Assembly (NCBI RefSeq): GCF_945859705.1
Contig: NC_079137.1
Coordinates: 29,569,322-29,633,321, forward strand
DNA from: Episyrphus balteatus
Taxonomy: Eukaryota > Arthropoda > Insecta > Diptera > Syrphidae
Direction of reading: 5' to 3'
Length of the DNA stretch: 64,000 nucleotides
In this document: positions 14,033-27,400 of the stretch, piece by piece
How the letters are laid out: each line of letters opens with the position of its first letter
Numbering within the stretch: position 1 is the first letter of the stretch
Program-made: the position numbers and the translations under genes
The notes under the pieces: model-generated
Told to the model about the DNA's origin: nothing
Seen by the model: the letters and a program-made list of their open reading frames with translations, nothing else
Databases searched by the model: none

Positions 14033-14790
14033 GTGGATGAGACAAAAATTCTTCATAGATGGCGAAAATATTTTGACGAAGTTTTAAATGAGCAGGCTCC
14101 CTAGGATATACTTTCGAACAGCCGAATCTAATTGCGAGAAGTACCCCACATCACATTCGAAGAAGTTAGCGGGTGATTCTAAGAAAGGAAAAGCAATTGG
14201 CCCAGACGAAGCGCCCCTATGAGTTCTGTAAAAAGATAGGCATAGGGTCTAGTTTTCTAGATGGATCATGATCCCATCTACAAGCTTATCAGCGGTGATC
14301 AAATGCCTATAATTAGTTAAAGAAAAGTAACCTTCCCCTAATCTACAAGAAGGGCGAATTAATAGTTGTCATAAACAATGAAGTGCGTTTAGCGGATTTT
14401 GGATGATTGTTTGGGAAAAAAATACATTGAGCAGTGCGGGCTTGTTTCAACCACAGATGCAATAAGAAAAACTTCAGATGCAATAAGAAAAACATCGTGA
14501 TTCCTCATGGAATTTGTTTCGAGTTAGTTGATTTTAAAAACACCATTAGACAGACAACGAAAAGTTCCACAAATCTACTTGCGAACGATTTTTAACATTA
14601 AAGACTAATCAAAAATGATGAACTAGCAAGTAAAAACAAAGGTAAAGTAGGTACCCTGCAGGAGTCACCGAACAGTTCCGAATCAAAATTTGTGTGCACC
14701 AGGGAGAAGTCTTGAGTCCTTTGCTCTTTATAAGAGTCTTTGACTTATTGCTTGGTTGCAAGATATCAGATTAGAAAGTGTATCTGTTAT
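14033..14790 (+). pseudogene. Degraded LINE reverse transcriptase
   Basis: Several blocks in different plus-strand frames occur in the order expected of a non-LTR reverse transcriptase. They are ILHRWRKYFDEVLNEQAP (about 14048-14101), EVPHITFEEV (about 14138), KAIGPDEAP (about 14191), PLIYKKGE (about 14334), a DFKNTI block near 14530 and VHQGEVLSPLLF (about 14696). The GPDxxP, YKKG and QGxxLSPLLF motifs are standard for the fingers and palm of LINE enzymes. Many stops and frameshifts separate the blocks, and the YxDD box is not found before 14790. This is an old, inactive copy, probably RTE- or Jockey-like. It may be the upstream part of the fragment at 16500, with unrelated DNA between. Confidence 0.7.
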
Positions 14791-16495
14791 TCTTGCTGTA
14801 GGGATGGTTGCTCTCAAGAAAAATGTATACCTCAATAGCACCAAAATGGCTTATCTATAATCAACAGTGAAGCTTCTTGTGATGACGACCAACAACCATC
14901 GCTTAAGCGTATGCTGGATGCAGTCCGAGAGAACTCTTCCATCTTTTTTGACCGAAAACTGCCCCCTAAACCGAAAAACAGCTTTTTACGGCAGATATTC
15001 CCTCAGGCCTTAATCGGTAAAAAATAAACTACCTCTCTTGTTACTTCCCGTTAAGCAGATCTCCAAAAGCTTCTTATTTATGTGATCGAAAAAATATAAA
15101 AAATCGGCCTTTTCACAAAAACGTTTAATCATAAAAAAAACTACTACAATTTAAGCTGATCCTTAAAAAAAAGAATTTATCGATGAATAAAACATCTCGT
15201 TTCCTGTAAATAATTCATGTTTTAACAAACAAACCCATTCTTATATATGTAAAATATTTTCTCATAAATTCTAAATGCCTTAATGTCTGCTACTTTTTTT
15301 CTTCTTAGTACAGAAGGTGACAAACAAACTCATCCCCCATTACAAGAGAAATGATTTTTAAGTGAATATTTTTAAGAATACATCAGAAGGTTTGTTTACC
15401 TTCCCGAAAATTGCGTGTTAGCTATGATAACCAAATTGATTTCTAAATTTGAATAAATAATTGCATTGCATCATAAATTTTGATCATAAATTGCCATCGA
15501 TAACTTCTTAAACCTTCGTAAATAATATTTATTTTTTATTTTATGCAAAGAAATGATGAATTGATGTTTGTAATTGCCTTAATCTCGTTTATGAACTTTA
15601 CTTTTTATTTTATTCAAAGAAAAAATTCAAGATTCCAATTAGAGAAAAGGAAGTTGTTTTTCTCTTTATTTTTTTAATGGTTCTTTTGGTTGGAAACTTG
15701 ATAAATAGGAAATGATGTTTAGGTTTATCGTCTGCCGTGCTATATCTAGGTTTGTAGGTATACATACACACTGTTATATTGTACACAGGATGCAATGAAT
15801 TTAAACTAGAAATCCGTAACAAGGATTCATGAACTTTTAGTTATCCAACACTGCGAAAGAAAGGATTCCTTTTTATTTTTTTTTTCAACACAAGTTGCCG
15901 TCCTCACCGAGCGAGAACTTTATAAGGGATCAAATTTTTATTTTTAATAAAGTTCTTTAATTTGACTAAGAAAAGTTGGGAAAATATTGTTTGACATGAA
16001 ACCACCTTAAGTTTTTGAAAAATTTTTAAATTTTTTTATATGAAACCACCTTAAGTTCTTGATCAATTTTTAAAGTTTTAAGCAAACAAAGAAAACAAAA
16101 ACATCTTTGAAATGTCGATTTTGTTTGGTGAAAAAGAATTGAAAATTTGAATTAACTAAATACTTCAGATTTAATATTATATTGCACTCAATCAGCAATT
16201 AATTGTTAGTTATAGTTAAAGGTGCTTTAAAGCTTTAAGAGAACTGGTTTGTATGAAAAGGGGAATCAAATTCAAGAAGCATAAATTACTTTTAAATAAA
16301 TTACAAGCCACGAATAAATGAAAATGAAATAATAATTCTGGAATGCTTCGCTTTAAAAAAATATTAAAAAATATCCATGTTGTGATACTTGCTTTTAAAT
16401 AAAAAAAAGAAATAATTTATAAAAATAATGGGTAAGTTTGTATGCAACCTAGATGTTCCGTGGCAAAGAATGATATTATTTTTATTGATGGATGT
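14791..16495. other. Non-coding stretch with a 44-bp tandem duplication
   Basis: No gene recognised. The segment contains the direct duplication listed at 15996-16078 and, near 15909-15927, a string shared with the TIR element at 5329. The stretch 14880-15030 gives a short frame that I could not assign and that may be more LINE debris. Confidence 0.4.
15996..16078. repeat. 44-bp imperfect tandem direct duplication
   Basis: Two adjacent copies both begin atgaaaccaccttaagtt and continue into an AT-rich tail. The first starts at 15996 and the second at 16040, with a few substitutions. The ccaccttaa motif also recurs inside the MITE at 16883. Confidence 0.75.
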
Positions 16496-16882
16496 ACATA
16501 GTTAATAAGCCCGTCGATTGGCCTAGAAGGATAAGGTTTCAAGGCATTGCCTACGTGGATGATGTGGAAATTGCGGTCTAATCAGACAAGGACTGATAAA
16601 AACGATTTAAAACAAGACGATTACTGAGGTAGTGGGTAGGCAAAAGTATCCATCTCACAAATAAGAACTACATAGTTTTTTTGCGAAGTCGGAATTCAAA
16701 CTTCTGCCTTTAAAAGGTGTGCGTTTACCCATCTAATCAGTCTAAATATCTAGAACTCATTTTGATAAAAAAAAACTGACCCTGAAGCTCAATATTGAAG
16801 AAAGGTAAAAGCAAATATCGCACTTTTCTTATGCGAAAAAGATAAGCGGTAAATGGGGTTTCTCTACACCCAGAGAAAGCTA

Positions 16883-17361
16883 CACGGAGAAAACAGACAA
16901 CATAGAATTAAGCAGATGGCACCTTAATTTAAGCGGATTTCTGCATAGTTTTTTGCTAAGATGACTTTCACCTTAAATTCAGGTGGTATCACCTTAAATT
17001 AAAGTGACAAGTCACATTAATTTGTTGAATGCACAAATTAAAAAAAAAAAAAACTTGCAGCCACCGGGGATCGAACCCTGTTGGGTTACTAGGTAATTGC
17101 CTTAACACTGCGCTATCTCATTGTTGGAAATGAGTATGATAAACTGCAAGTAAGCAAAGTGGGACTATAATTTTAAAATTTTTATTTTTGGTCGGTTTTT
17201 TTTTAAGATGAACATTCACATTAAAACAAGGTGAAGTTTACATAAAATTTTACTAAGTTTAAGTGGAATCACCTTATTTTAAGAGGATATTACCTTATTT
17301 TAAGGTGGTGAAATTTAATGTAAGCATCATCTTATTTTAAGGTGACACTTTTTTCTCCGTG
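16883..17361. mobile_element. 479-bp MITE with TA duplication, Tc1/mariner-type
   Basis: The ends are exact inverted copies over at least 11 bp: CACGGAGAAAA at 16883 and TTTTCTCCGTG ending at 17361. TA sits outside each end. The interior is built from repeated, partly palindromic caccttaaatt / ccttattttaagg motifs near 16920-17000 and 17265-17345. Between them lies a tRNA-like segment (17055-17122). There is no transposase. A TA duplication points to the Tc1/mariner superfamily, but the terminal sequence is not one I recognise. It is inserted within the LINE remnant. Confidence 0.75.
17055..17122 (-). ncRNA. tRNA-like pol III promoter segment inside the MITE
   Basis: On the minus strand this reads TAGCGCAGTGTTAAGG (an A-box match at 17100-17115) and then GGGTTCGATCCCC (a B-box match at 17066-17078), spaced as in a tRNA. 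The T stem-loop is almost complete. The 5' acceptor strand does not pair with the 3' TGGCTGC, and no good 7-base anticodon loop forms. It is therefore a tRNA-derived sequence and not a functional tRNA. An A run precedes it on the plus strand. Confidence 0.6.
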
Positions 17362-17470
17362 TAAAAATTGATTTTACGTTGTTCTCAGTGTATACGGCGA
17401 GTATTTGCGTACTTGGCGGACTTAAGTCTTATATCCAAACCGGATATTCGGATACTCTCGGGCAGACTTA

Positions 17471-17675
17471 GGGCCAGTTGTTAAATTTGTGGGTCAGCTC
17501 AGGAATTAAACTCTCCGATTTCGGCGGCCTAGCTGTGGATCAAATTTGGTTTAAGCATGACTTTAGCTATTTAAACATAAATGGATCTTGAACCGGTGCT
17601 AAACTGCACCTTTTATAACGATTTCAGAAAATAAAAGTTGATGAACCACGGATTAAATATTTGTACAACTGGCCC
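17471..17675. mobile_element. 205-bp PIF/Harbinger-type MITE, TTA duplication
   Basis: The termini are GGGCCAGTTGT at 17471 and its complement ACAACTGGCCC ending at 17675. The similarity extends inward for about 35 bp with mismatches. TTA flanks both ends (17468-17470 and 17676-17678). A 3-bp TTA duplication with GGGCC ends fits PIF/Harbinger MITEs. There is no coding capacity. It lies inside the LINE remnant. Confidence 0.8.
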
Positions 17676-17800
17676 TTAGTCTCTTCGAAATCCATTACAG
17701 TCCCAGACTGTCAAGCATTTCTGAGGCAGATGTCAGATCAGAACAGTTCACCATTCATCTATCGTATTTAGCGGGTCAGAGACATTTCAGCCAACTGTAT

Positions 17801-19890
17801 GTAAGTTATACAAACTTGCGAACACGGCAAAATTTAATTTTACTTTTTGCCTATTGTATGTTCCGGATGATGATATAATAAGCAGCTCTTTTTTCATTTC
17901 AATTTTGTTACCAAACAACAAACCAGTTTAGTTGAAAAAGTTTATTCCATTCAGGTGAAACTAGAAATATGTACATAGCCTTACAATTTACGGGTGAACA
18001 AAATTATTTCGGATGAAAAAAAATTCAACGTGAAACTCACAATTAGATAAAGTAATTGTGGTATCTTTCTTAACAGAGAACAGCAACTGGGAAGATGCGC
18101 TATCGTCTCATATTTCTACTAGTAATAGCTTCGACAAAAGGTGATGTGAGCGACTCCTAGCTTCGCCTTGCAGGACTCTGGTTGTCAAGTAATCGAATTC
18201 AAAATCTAAAAATTGAGTCTCATTGATCTTTTTGTGTTTAAAATAGTGCAGAAGTCCTAATAAAATACTTCCATTCCGACGAACCAATTGATGTACTTCG
18301 ATAACAAAAAATTTTCCAGGTCTAAGCATTTTTTTTTTAAATTAAATTATGAGGTTTAAAAACTAATCTATCAGCGAATTTCAATATATACGGAAAATTG
18401 AAAAGAACTGAATGTTTACGCAATGAGTCGTGAAGGTTTAATTATTTGGGGCAATTTAGAGAATTAAGAATGTAAATCTGTTATTTTGAATAATTTTTCT
18501 GTTATGATTAAAATAAATTGAATTCATTCTGCAAAAATTGTATACTGTTTATTTTCAATATTAAATATTTATAAATCCATCAATTCCACTCTTTTTACAA
18601 CCAAAACAAAAAAAAAATTTCAGTTTTTACCTTTTATGAAACAATTCGCCCAAACTCGCCGCTTAAATCAAATATGTACCCAGTCTATTTTCAATGATTC
18701 AATAAAATATTTGTTAATGTAATTGATGTGTGTGCACTGTGCAATATTCCACAATGACCTTGATGATGATTATGTCACTTTTCATTCATTAGTGCCTGTT
18801 TCCACCAATCCACCGTTATATTTGAAAAATATCCTTGACCCAAAAAAACCTTTGAAACTTAAATTAATGACTCATCATTTATGCTCTTCTCTCTACAAAG
18901 TACACACCACACCGGGATAGGTTCGAGTAGGTGGTCGTCGTGTCGCCTTCGCTGGGCTGGCATGTAAAAGCCAAGCTGGCAGCTATCGCGTGAGGTGGGA
19001 AAATAACTAGCAAAAACATTTTTCACCTGTGTAATACTTGACGTACATATCTACTTGTGTCTGCTCGTTGCTTTCCTAGATTTTGTTTTTCCAGTGTTGC
19101 CATGAAAAATTAAATTAGGTATCTGCTTATATGAACTTAAAAAAAGAATCTTCAAACTTCAAAGAACTTATGGTTTGGGTTTCAGAGGAGGGTGAAAGAA
19201 AATTACATTTTCTGATTTAAAATATTTCTGTAAAAGAACTTCCTAAGCCACGGTTTCAATCACGTTAATATCAAAGAGAGTAACCAAACAAAGTAAACTT
19301 CTATATTCTTATTTCTGTTTCGGATTGAAGTTTTTGACGAAAAGGATGTCAATGATTACAAAATAAAAAGTCGAATGCAAACAAAGTCTTACACACATGG
19401 CAATGCTGCTTTGTTAGTGATAAGAAAATGTCACGTGATTGATTATCAAAATCCACGATACTCCTCCGCGACATGAATTGCAATTAATTTTGGAAATTTG
19501 CTTTGGAAAAGCTGCACCAATTTTTTTTTTCGTTCGTTTGCTCAATACTGATTGTAACCGAAAAGAGGAGAACCAGTTATCGGCAATGCTAACCTATTTT
19601 CACCTCGAAAGAGGTGAAGTAAAAAAAATCCATTTCCATTACTTTTTTTTTGTTTTTGTTGTTTTGCTTTCAATGAAAAAAAGCTCTTTGAAAAGAGTCA
19701 GTCACAGACAACAACGACTAGCGATGACGACGGTAACAGCAACAAAAATGGCAAGGAATCTATATCAGTGAGGATTAAACGAACATGTCCCAATAAACAG
19801 GTTCCGTTTTACGAAATAAAAAAAAAGTACATACGTAGCTCCATAGCATCCCGAGTTGTATTGAAATTTATTTGATGTTCGTTTGATATC
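17801..19890. other. Non-coding stretch, no gene recognised
   Basis: Short frames near 18108-18329 (minus), 18723-18920 and 19439-19771 (plus) show no known domain, and the last opens with TTG. Less AT-rich patches occur near 18920-19000. No repeat ends were recognised. Confidence 0.4.
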
Positions 19891-19939
19891 GATGCACAGG
19901 TTAGTACGTTGACTACAAAAGCATTAAAAGACCTACAGT

Positions 19940-20370
19940 GGGATGCTTTAAATATAAAAGATTCAGAATCCGAGCCGACTTGTTGTGAGTGGTTTTAATG
20001 ATTCAAAAACGGTGATTTTGATATGGAAGACAAAGAACGTCCAGGTCAGCCAAAAAAGTATGTGCACTATAATGAACTGTTGAAATCAGGTCAAACGATC
20101 AAAGGGGACCTCTACCTAACAAAATTGATCCGTTTGAAAAGAGCTATCGCCGAAATACGGTCAAAATATGCGACCTGGCATGAAAGCATAATCTTTCATC
20201 ATGAAAATGGCGCGTCGGGGTTGCAAACCGACTAAAAACTATTCAACAAAAGAGCGGTTCTTTTGACACAGAATCCATAAATTGACAGAAAAATGGGAAA
20301 AAGTAGTGGCTAGCGATGGACAATACTTTGAATTAAAAAAACGTACATTTTCGAACAAAACCTTTATTTT
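19940..20370 (+). pseudogene. Internally deleted mariner transposase
   Basis: A 70-codon plus-strand frame (ATG at 20023) reads MEDKERPGQPKK and then passes directly into LLKSGQTIKGDLYLTKLIRL and IIFHHENGA. The first part is the linker after the mariner DNA-binding domain. The second lies around the second catalytic Asp block, where the usual Asp of the HDN motif is Glu here. The roughly 100 or more residues normally between them, including the first catalytic Asp, are missing. Upstream, near 19990-20022, is CEWF and FKNGDF, also mariner-like. After the stop at 20235 a frameshifted C-terminal block follows (TEKWEKVVASDGQYFEL at about 20285-20335). The copy is dead through two or more internal deletions. 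Confidence 0.85.
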
Positions 20371-20463
20371 CGAATAAAACGTTCATTTTCGAACATAAAA
20401 CGATAGAAATTAAGTTATAGTCGCAATGTATGGAATAAATGCCGTAAAAAGCTATGTATATTA

Positions 20464-20681
20464 AGCTGGATCCACACTAGGTTGAAAAACACGTTCAACA
20501 TAATGCTCTAAATCAACATACTGAACAGTTAAACATTTCCAAACTATTCTAACTGATGTATATAGGACATATGTACCTGAGCCCACACATCGATTAAACC
20601 AGTTTGGAACGGTTTAACTATTCATTATGTCGATTTGGAACGTATGTTGAACGTGTTGATCAACCTAGTGTGGATCCAGCT
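20464..20681. mobile_element. 218-bp foldback MITE with about 40-bp inverted ends
   Basis: The left end starts AGCTGGATCCACACTAGG and the right end is its complement. About 40 bp match with only a couple of differences, and weaker complementarity runs through most of the element, so the transcript would fold into one long hairpin. TTA flanks both ends (20461-20463 and 20682-20684). The duplication suggests PIF/Harbinger. A piggyBac-type TTAA is possible on the left only. There is no coding capacity. Confidence 0.8.
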
Positions 20682-23574
20682 TTAGATTAATATTTTCTTT
20701 TTATTTTATTTCATTTTGTGGAAAATAGTTGCAAAATTTTATACAGAAAAGTTAAGGGAGGGAAGTGGCAACCCTGTTTAAATGTGCTAAAGTTTTTAAA
20801 AACTTCAAATTTAAAATAAAATATAAATGATACATACATGATACCATTAAAGCTTTAAAAAAAAAAAACAAAATATTTACATGGCAACCATATTTACATG
20901 CAAAGGAAAAGAAAAACACTTAAAAGACAATTTTTTAATGCAAAAAATGTATCATTTGCATCCTTTTTTTCAGCAGATGTTAATATTTAATTCAACAAAA
21001 AGTAAAGCTAATGTAATTTTTTTTTATAATTAAAAATGCCCCACTGTGCGTCGCCGCCGTAGCTAGGTCACAGTAGTTTTTCGTCCCCATACGGCTGGTC
21101 TTTGAATAGAGAGTGCATAGCGTATACACATTCGTATATCTAAATACATACCGACACAACTCTGGATAGCTAGGGCAGAAACACCATCATCATCTTCACG
21201 TTGCGATGGCAGTGGGGCTTGTTTGACTTGGAATTCTGAAGTAGGTATTGAGTGGCGCAGCTATTTTATTTGCGATAAGGAAAAAAAAGTGAAATCACAT
21301 GTGAGTCGAAAAAAAATTACATACAACACATAATAATTTTAAAAAAAAGATTGAACGACAACCGGAATTATGGTGACCGTTTCTTTGAAGTATAAACATA
21401 TCAATGGCTTATAATGCAAAAGCTTATAATCGATTTAAAACTAGCACTTTCTCATAAGTTGAAGATTTGAAACTTTAAACGTACCTACTTGTTTTTATCA
21501 CTCCACTTAAAATAAAAATAATTTTAATAATTTTTTATTATTTTTGTTATTTCTTTCTTCGTTGTTTTTATCTTTTTCAAAAACAGAAACATTTTTAAAA
21601 TTTTGTCTGTTTCTGCCCTCGAATAGGACTTTTTTTTAACAAAAAAGCCTTTTAAAAAGTTTTACATTTATAAGACTCAGCATATTGTTAAAATAGTTGT
21701 GTTTCATATATTTTAACCACATTATCACCCAATGTCGAAGCATTTCAAATCGTCCGCTCAAATATCTGTAATTTCCAAAATAAATTGATTTTATCTACCT
21801 ATGCTTGAAAGAATAATGCGTGAACCGCCCACCCAACAAGAGTCAAATCGTCGTTGGTCGTATAGGTCAGAATCAGCAAACCTTATCTATGTCATTTATT
21901 ATCCATAATTCGTTGATGACATTTAATTGTACATTTAAAACAAGTTGATTGATTCGGAAAAGATTGCTGCAACAGAGCGTATATACAAAAGATTAGAAAC
22001 TGCTAAAACAGACAAGGGAATATCAGCCTATCTATCGAGCATATCTATCTACTTAAGCCAAAGCTATAAATGACGAGCTAAAAACACGACCATACAACAA
22101 CAACTCGGACTATTAATAATTACTCAATCAGATACACCAGGTCGTCGACTCGGATTGCAATTCAAAGAGAGAGAGAATAGTGGACTCAATGATACGTCTA
22201 CGTAGGGTATCGTTCGTATAATAATCATTTCGACTTATTTTTTGTTGGTAAAAAAAATCAGCAATAGTAGCAATAGCAACAGCAGCAGCAGAAGCGCACA
22301 CCAATGTCGTGTGCGACTTGTTCGTTTATTTGTGTGCTTTTGCTTATTACTTTTTTTTTTGTTTTGTTTCGGTGTTGTTGTTTTTGTTGTTGTTGTTATC
22401 TTGTTCGAATTTTCCACTCGGTGTTTGCTGCCTTCCGTCTCTCGGTCTCGTGTTCGAAGTTCGTGCGCAAAGTTAATGACATAACTGAACGATGGATTAT
22501 AAAAGTTAAGTATAGTGGACTGCCTTAGAGAGGAGAGCCAAAGGGGCTTTCTGTCTCTGAGTTTCTCAAGTAATTTCTTATTGTGGTGTGTTGCACCGAG
22601 TGCGGATATATGAGAAGGGGAAATTGGTGTAATTGCATAGGTATTATATTTGATTTTAAAGACTCGTACGAATTTATGCAGGTTAAGTTAAAGTTTTTTT
22701 TTCTATTTTTTTCTAGAACACAAAATCTAAGTATGTCTTTACTTCTGTTTTTAAAGTTTCAATAAATCGGATTTAGGGCTTGGCTACCATTTGGAAAAAA
22801 ATACTAGCTTACTTGAATTTTGATTAAATGAAACTAAAACCAAGGCTACATTAATACTCTTTCTAAGTGAAATAAAAGTTCTATTTTCAAACCCTTATTG
22901 AATAAACGTTCTCAAATAAAAAAGTGCAGTGATAAAAGTTTGTATGTATAAACATTTCGTTTGCATTGAAAAATCAAGAATGTGCATCTAAATATTTTAG
23001 GCGTTTAAATAGGTTCAAGAAATTAGGGGGTACCAAACATATTAGTAAAAAAATTTTAATATTAATTTGAATTAAAAATAAAAACACATTCCTATCATGG
23101 GGGAAAGAGCATTTCAAAATTCCAAAACTATCGACTAAGCAGGTCATTCATTTTGCTTATCAAATGATCAATTTCAAGTACATATTATATTAGGGCGAAC
23201 CTTAATATTTAAAGTTAAGGAAATAGCTCTGAAAAAAGGTTGATAAATTACATGAAGAGAAACAACATTTTATAAAGGGTATTAAATCTGAACCGGAAAT
23301 CGATTTTTTTTTCTTATGACTAAAATGTTAGTACGACACAGAAGTTCATAACTTTAATTGTTAAAAAAAAAACAATTATTTTAATTTTTACTTAGCTTTT
23401 TGATTATATTTCTCTTTTCCCCCAAAATGTTGCTGATTTTGAATCCATTCCACCTTAAATCTAGAACTATGAGTTTTTGAAATATTACAACTTAGATATT
23501 ATTTGCCGTTTTTAGAAAACTTTGCATTGCTTCACATTCGTTCAATGATGAAATAAACAAGAGATAAACACAAT

Positions 23575-23642
23575 TCAAATTCAAACCCCGACCTGAGAAA
23601 GGAGTTCGGAGACTTGATTTAAAATCAAAGTGTTAGACCCCT
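23575..23642 (-). ncRNA. Weak tRNA-like segment
   Basis: On the minus strand a B-box-like GGGGTTTGAATTTG follows a hairpin with TTGA / TCAA stem and 7-base loop, in the spacing of an anticodon arm and T arm. The A box is poor. It could be a decayed tRNA-derived SINE head or chance. Confidence 0.25.
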
Positions 23643-24417
23643 CAGATAAAATATTTCAGAAACACCAGTGTAAATAAATGAAAAGTTTACAAAATTCCAA
23701 TCGAACTGTCGAATTATGTACCTCGATTGGAATACAAATCCCTTTAAAAAGTTAGCAGTGTTTTTGTTGTAAATGTAAAAAAAAAAAAACAAAAACGATT
23801 CGCAGACAGTTTACTTATGCAATTAATAAGTTTTGACGTCCAGGTCTTTCCAATCATGCGATGTTTTAGAACAACATTGTCGTAATTGTCCTTTAGAAAT
23901 GCAAAAACTATAATATAAGGTGGATGGGCGTGTACGTGCTGTATGAAAATCTCAAACCACCAAGACCGTTAGAAATAGAAGTTTTTAAAATTCAAACAGC
24001 AATAAAATATATGTTTTATGATTCAATGATTGAGAGATTCACACCTGCCACTTTAGGAAATTCAAGCATCACCTAAAACAAAATCAAAAGCCTTGCTTCG
24101 CTCGTACGCGAAACGGTCACAGACATATCCTTTTTGCTGATAAGAAAATTTTTACTATTGAACAATTGTTCATCAAAGGAATGATAACCTTTATGTTCTG
24201 TTAGTACGACACTCATCTGAACTAGCGCATCTGCTGTTATTTCCTAGAAAAAGATGTCTTAACTCAGAACCAGTAAAATTGCAACAAATGAGCGTTTTGG
24301 GAAGACTTTGAAGCCTTCTCAAATATATGTATTATGTATACATTTTTTGTGACTTAATAAAAAGCCATTTAAATGGATATATTAATTAATTTTGATACAG
24401 AATCCAAATTTAAACCA

Positions 24418-24434
24418 CCCCCCCCCCCCCCCCC
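24418..24434 (+). repeat. 17-base C homopolymer
   Basis: An uninterrupted run of 17 C lies in otherwise AT-rich DNA. It is the only long C or G run in the window. Confidence 0.95.
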
Positions 24435-27400
24435 TAAGATCCGAGCCTGTGCTCTCTTCGATGCAAGTAGAAACAGTGTGCAACGAGTTCTTACCAATTG
24501 AAACCAAATTTGGATCAAGAGTGTAGATTGAATAAGGTTCTTTTTTATGTGTCTCTTTTTCTTCTTTTTTTTTTTTTTCTTTTGGGAAACAAAATCGAGG
24601 TGAACAAAAATGCTTCTTGGGTATTTTTGTTTTGACCATAAATGGTGGGGACATGTTTCGAAATTTAGGAGTTGGATTTTTTGTTTGCTGTATTCGTTCT
24701 TATCGGTTTGTAATATCTATCTAAATGGATTGTTGCTTATTATGAGATAACTGCATTTATAACAGGTAAAGTGTGATATAAAGGCAGGTATTGTGTACAA
24801 GTTTTTTTTTTTTAGTTGATATTTACTCTCTTGTTACAATCGTATTTGAACATTTTCCATTTCAATGAACCCCAATAGTTCAGCAAGCCTAACCTATAAT
24901 TTTTTTTTGACATGTGTGCCACATGCACTTGTTTATTAGTTTGGCGCGCCACCGTTAGACCAACAACTGTCTGTTCAGTCGTCAGTTCTTGTCAAGGTTA
25001 TTCTTTTTCAATAAAAAAAAAAAACTAAAGTAGCAACAACACTGAACGTTTAAAGAGAGAAATCGGGAATAAAAAAATACTTTTGCTGCATGGTTGATGG
25101 AAAAGACTATAATAATTTTAAATAGCTGTTTAAAGTTGATTGCCAATAAGAAGTTACATAGATTGATCAACTAGGTACTTGGAGTAGAACATGAATGGTA
25201 TATTTGGTCATTAATTGGCCCTAAATAGAATGATTATGATTATTGTTTGCGAAAAAAAAGAAGTAAGTAGGTATTTGTGGAACAATTTCGGAATAATTTG
25301 TTCGTTTGTTTTCCAGTTTATAATTTATAGAGCTTAAGGTTAGCTTGAACGTAATTTTGGTTCAACAAACAAGGAACTGCATTTGAGCAAGAGCCGTAAA
25401 GATTCGAGATGAACTAGTTACCAAATTATGAGAGCCCTTAGATTGACCTTTAAGAGTATTGTATTTGGACCATTACTTTTGGGACAGCCTGTATGTTTGA
25501 TACCGTATACGAGGAAGATCAAAAGAATAGCTCTACGAGCTGTACAGATACAATGCTGATGCAAGCTAAAGGCGACACCAAGTGAATAGGCGACAACACT
25601 TCGGTCGAGAAGATTTTTGAATTTTTGTCATACAAATAAAGAATTAAAAAAGTCTATTTTCAGAAGGCATTTTTTAAGAGAAAAAAGTGAGGATTTGGAA
25701 ATTTAGGGACACCTTGTATATCAAAAAAAATTCATCACATTTTTTTGAACTGGCGGGATAAGAGTTTTCTGACCAAGCTGAACCATTATTTTTTTACCAT
25801 CCAAACAAATGTTTACTACTTGTTAAGTGTGTGTCACATTCTTTACTTTTCTGAATAAGTTATAAAATTCGATGGTGGGTCTCAATTCGATGAATTGTTT
25901 CAGGATTTGCCTCAGTTCATAGCTCCTCAAAATACTGTGTTCATATAGTCTTCCCTGTCACATCCTTTGCATACCTTAAGTCAAGAAATCATTTTGCTTA
26001 GTAAAGGAATAAATTATTAAAATCATCTCATATCTATACTCTCGTACAATCGCTCTTCTAAAACATCATAAACTTGACTTTAAAGACCACCATTTGAAAA
26101 CCAAATCCCTGCAAATAATATTTTAATCTTTATAATAAATATTTAAATCTAATAGAATAAACTATTAAAATCTATAAAATGAATATATGAAATCCTATCC
26201 TTATATTGTTTCATTCCATTTTAAACCACAAACACACACACACCGAAATATAAACAAAGGCAGAGACAAACCACAAAATACGTCCCCTGACAGATACTAT
26301 TAATTAAAAGTAAATTTTGTTTCCAATGATAATTATACCCGTATGGTGAATGCGGTGAGACGTAGAAATCACCATCATCTCATTTGTCGCATAGTTTCTC
26401 CATACTCCTCTCTTGGATGTATACCTACTCCTCGTGCTCCTCATCTCATGCCGGTCGCCCTGCCATAGTGCCAATAACTAACCAACCACCTCCGCAAATA
26501 TATACACTCCCTTACATCTGGATAGGTTCATATGCCTACATAAAGTTGTATGAGCCATGAACTATAAAAGTCCTAATGTCCTAAGTCCACTTTCTTTTCT
26601 CTGTTCTCTATCAGAGTGATGTAATATTCAAGCTCTACTGTTTTAATGGTTTAACCTTTAAAGTACCTACCTTCCCTTTGTCACAAGTTCAAAAAAGTTT
26701 TATAAATAGGACTCTCGAATAAATGTTGAATCTATTCAGTTGTAGAAGAGTGTAGGTATAGGTCTCTATGTAATCTATTCCGATCCCCTAAAGGGTGTTG
26801 CACTCAATTTCTATACGGAACTCGAACTACCCACCGTCGACGACGACGTCGTTCCATCGCATGATAATTTATCGATTGAACGAATAGAAACAAGGTCGCT
26901 TATTAATTTTAATAAAATTGCTATCACATCCGTTGTTGTCGGCTTATAATGCTGCCTATATCTATAATTATATGTGAAAATATGTGTGTCTCTTTTTATT
27001 TTTTTTTGCATAAAATATAGTAATTAGTGATTTCTATATCCATTTTGTAATATAAATTTGTTGTTCATTAACATCGTTAGTGTTTTTGGGATTTTCCATA
27101 TAGTTTTTCATTTTTTTTGTTGCTCGTTAATAAATTATAAACTTTAAATATTTGTATATAAAATTTTTATGCACAAGTGCATTTAAAGGATATTCATTTT
27201 TATGTAATATTCAACACACAGCGCAGTGTTTATTGATTCTCATTTAATGTTAATGAGGTGACTACAAGCCTGCTTTTCTTTCGTGAGAAAAAGTTTCGCA
27301 CGGTGGGGTTACCATTTAATATTATTTTGTTATAATCTTTTCTTTATGATTCGGCGCTATTGGACCTCGATCTTTGGGGATTCTCCCTCGTGTCTGATTC

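Larger units (their letters stand above)
16505..17800 (+). pseudogene. Degraded LINE RT/RNase H fragment, split by two MITEs
   Basis: Three plus-strand segments (16505-16882, 17362-17470 and 17676-17800) form one broken LINE. The first has an RT block GIAYVDDVEIAV near 16532-16567, equivalent to the FADD box of non-LTR enzymes. It continues with a KYLELILIKK block near 16745 and a KVKANIALFLCEK block near 16808, matching the thumb region of insect Jockey-like proteins. The later segments include YSRADL and a VPDCQAFL stretch that may be RNase H. MITEs occupy 16883-17361 and 17471-17675, and the LINE similarity appears to resume after each. Stops and frameshifts are numerous, so the copy is dead. 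Clade assignment is uncertain. Confidence 0.6.
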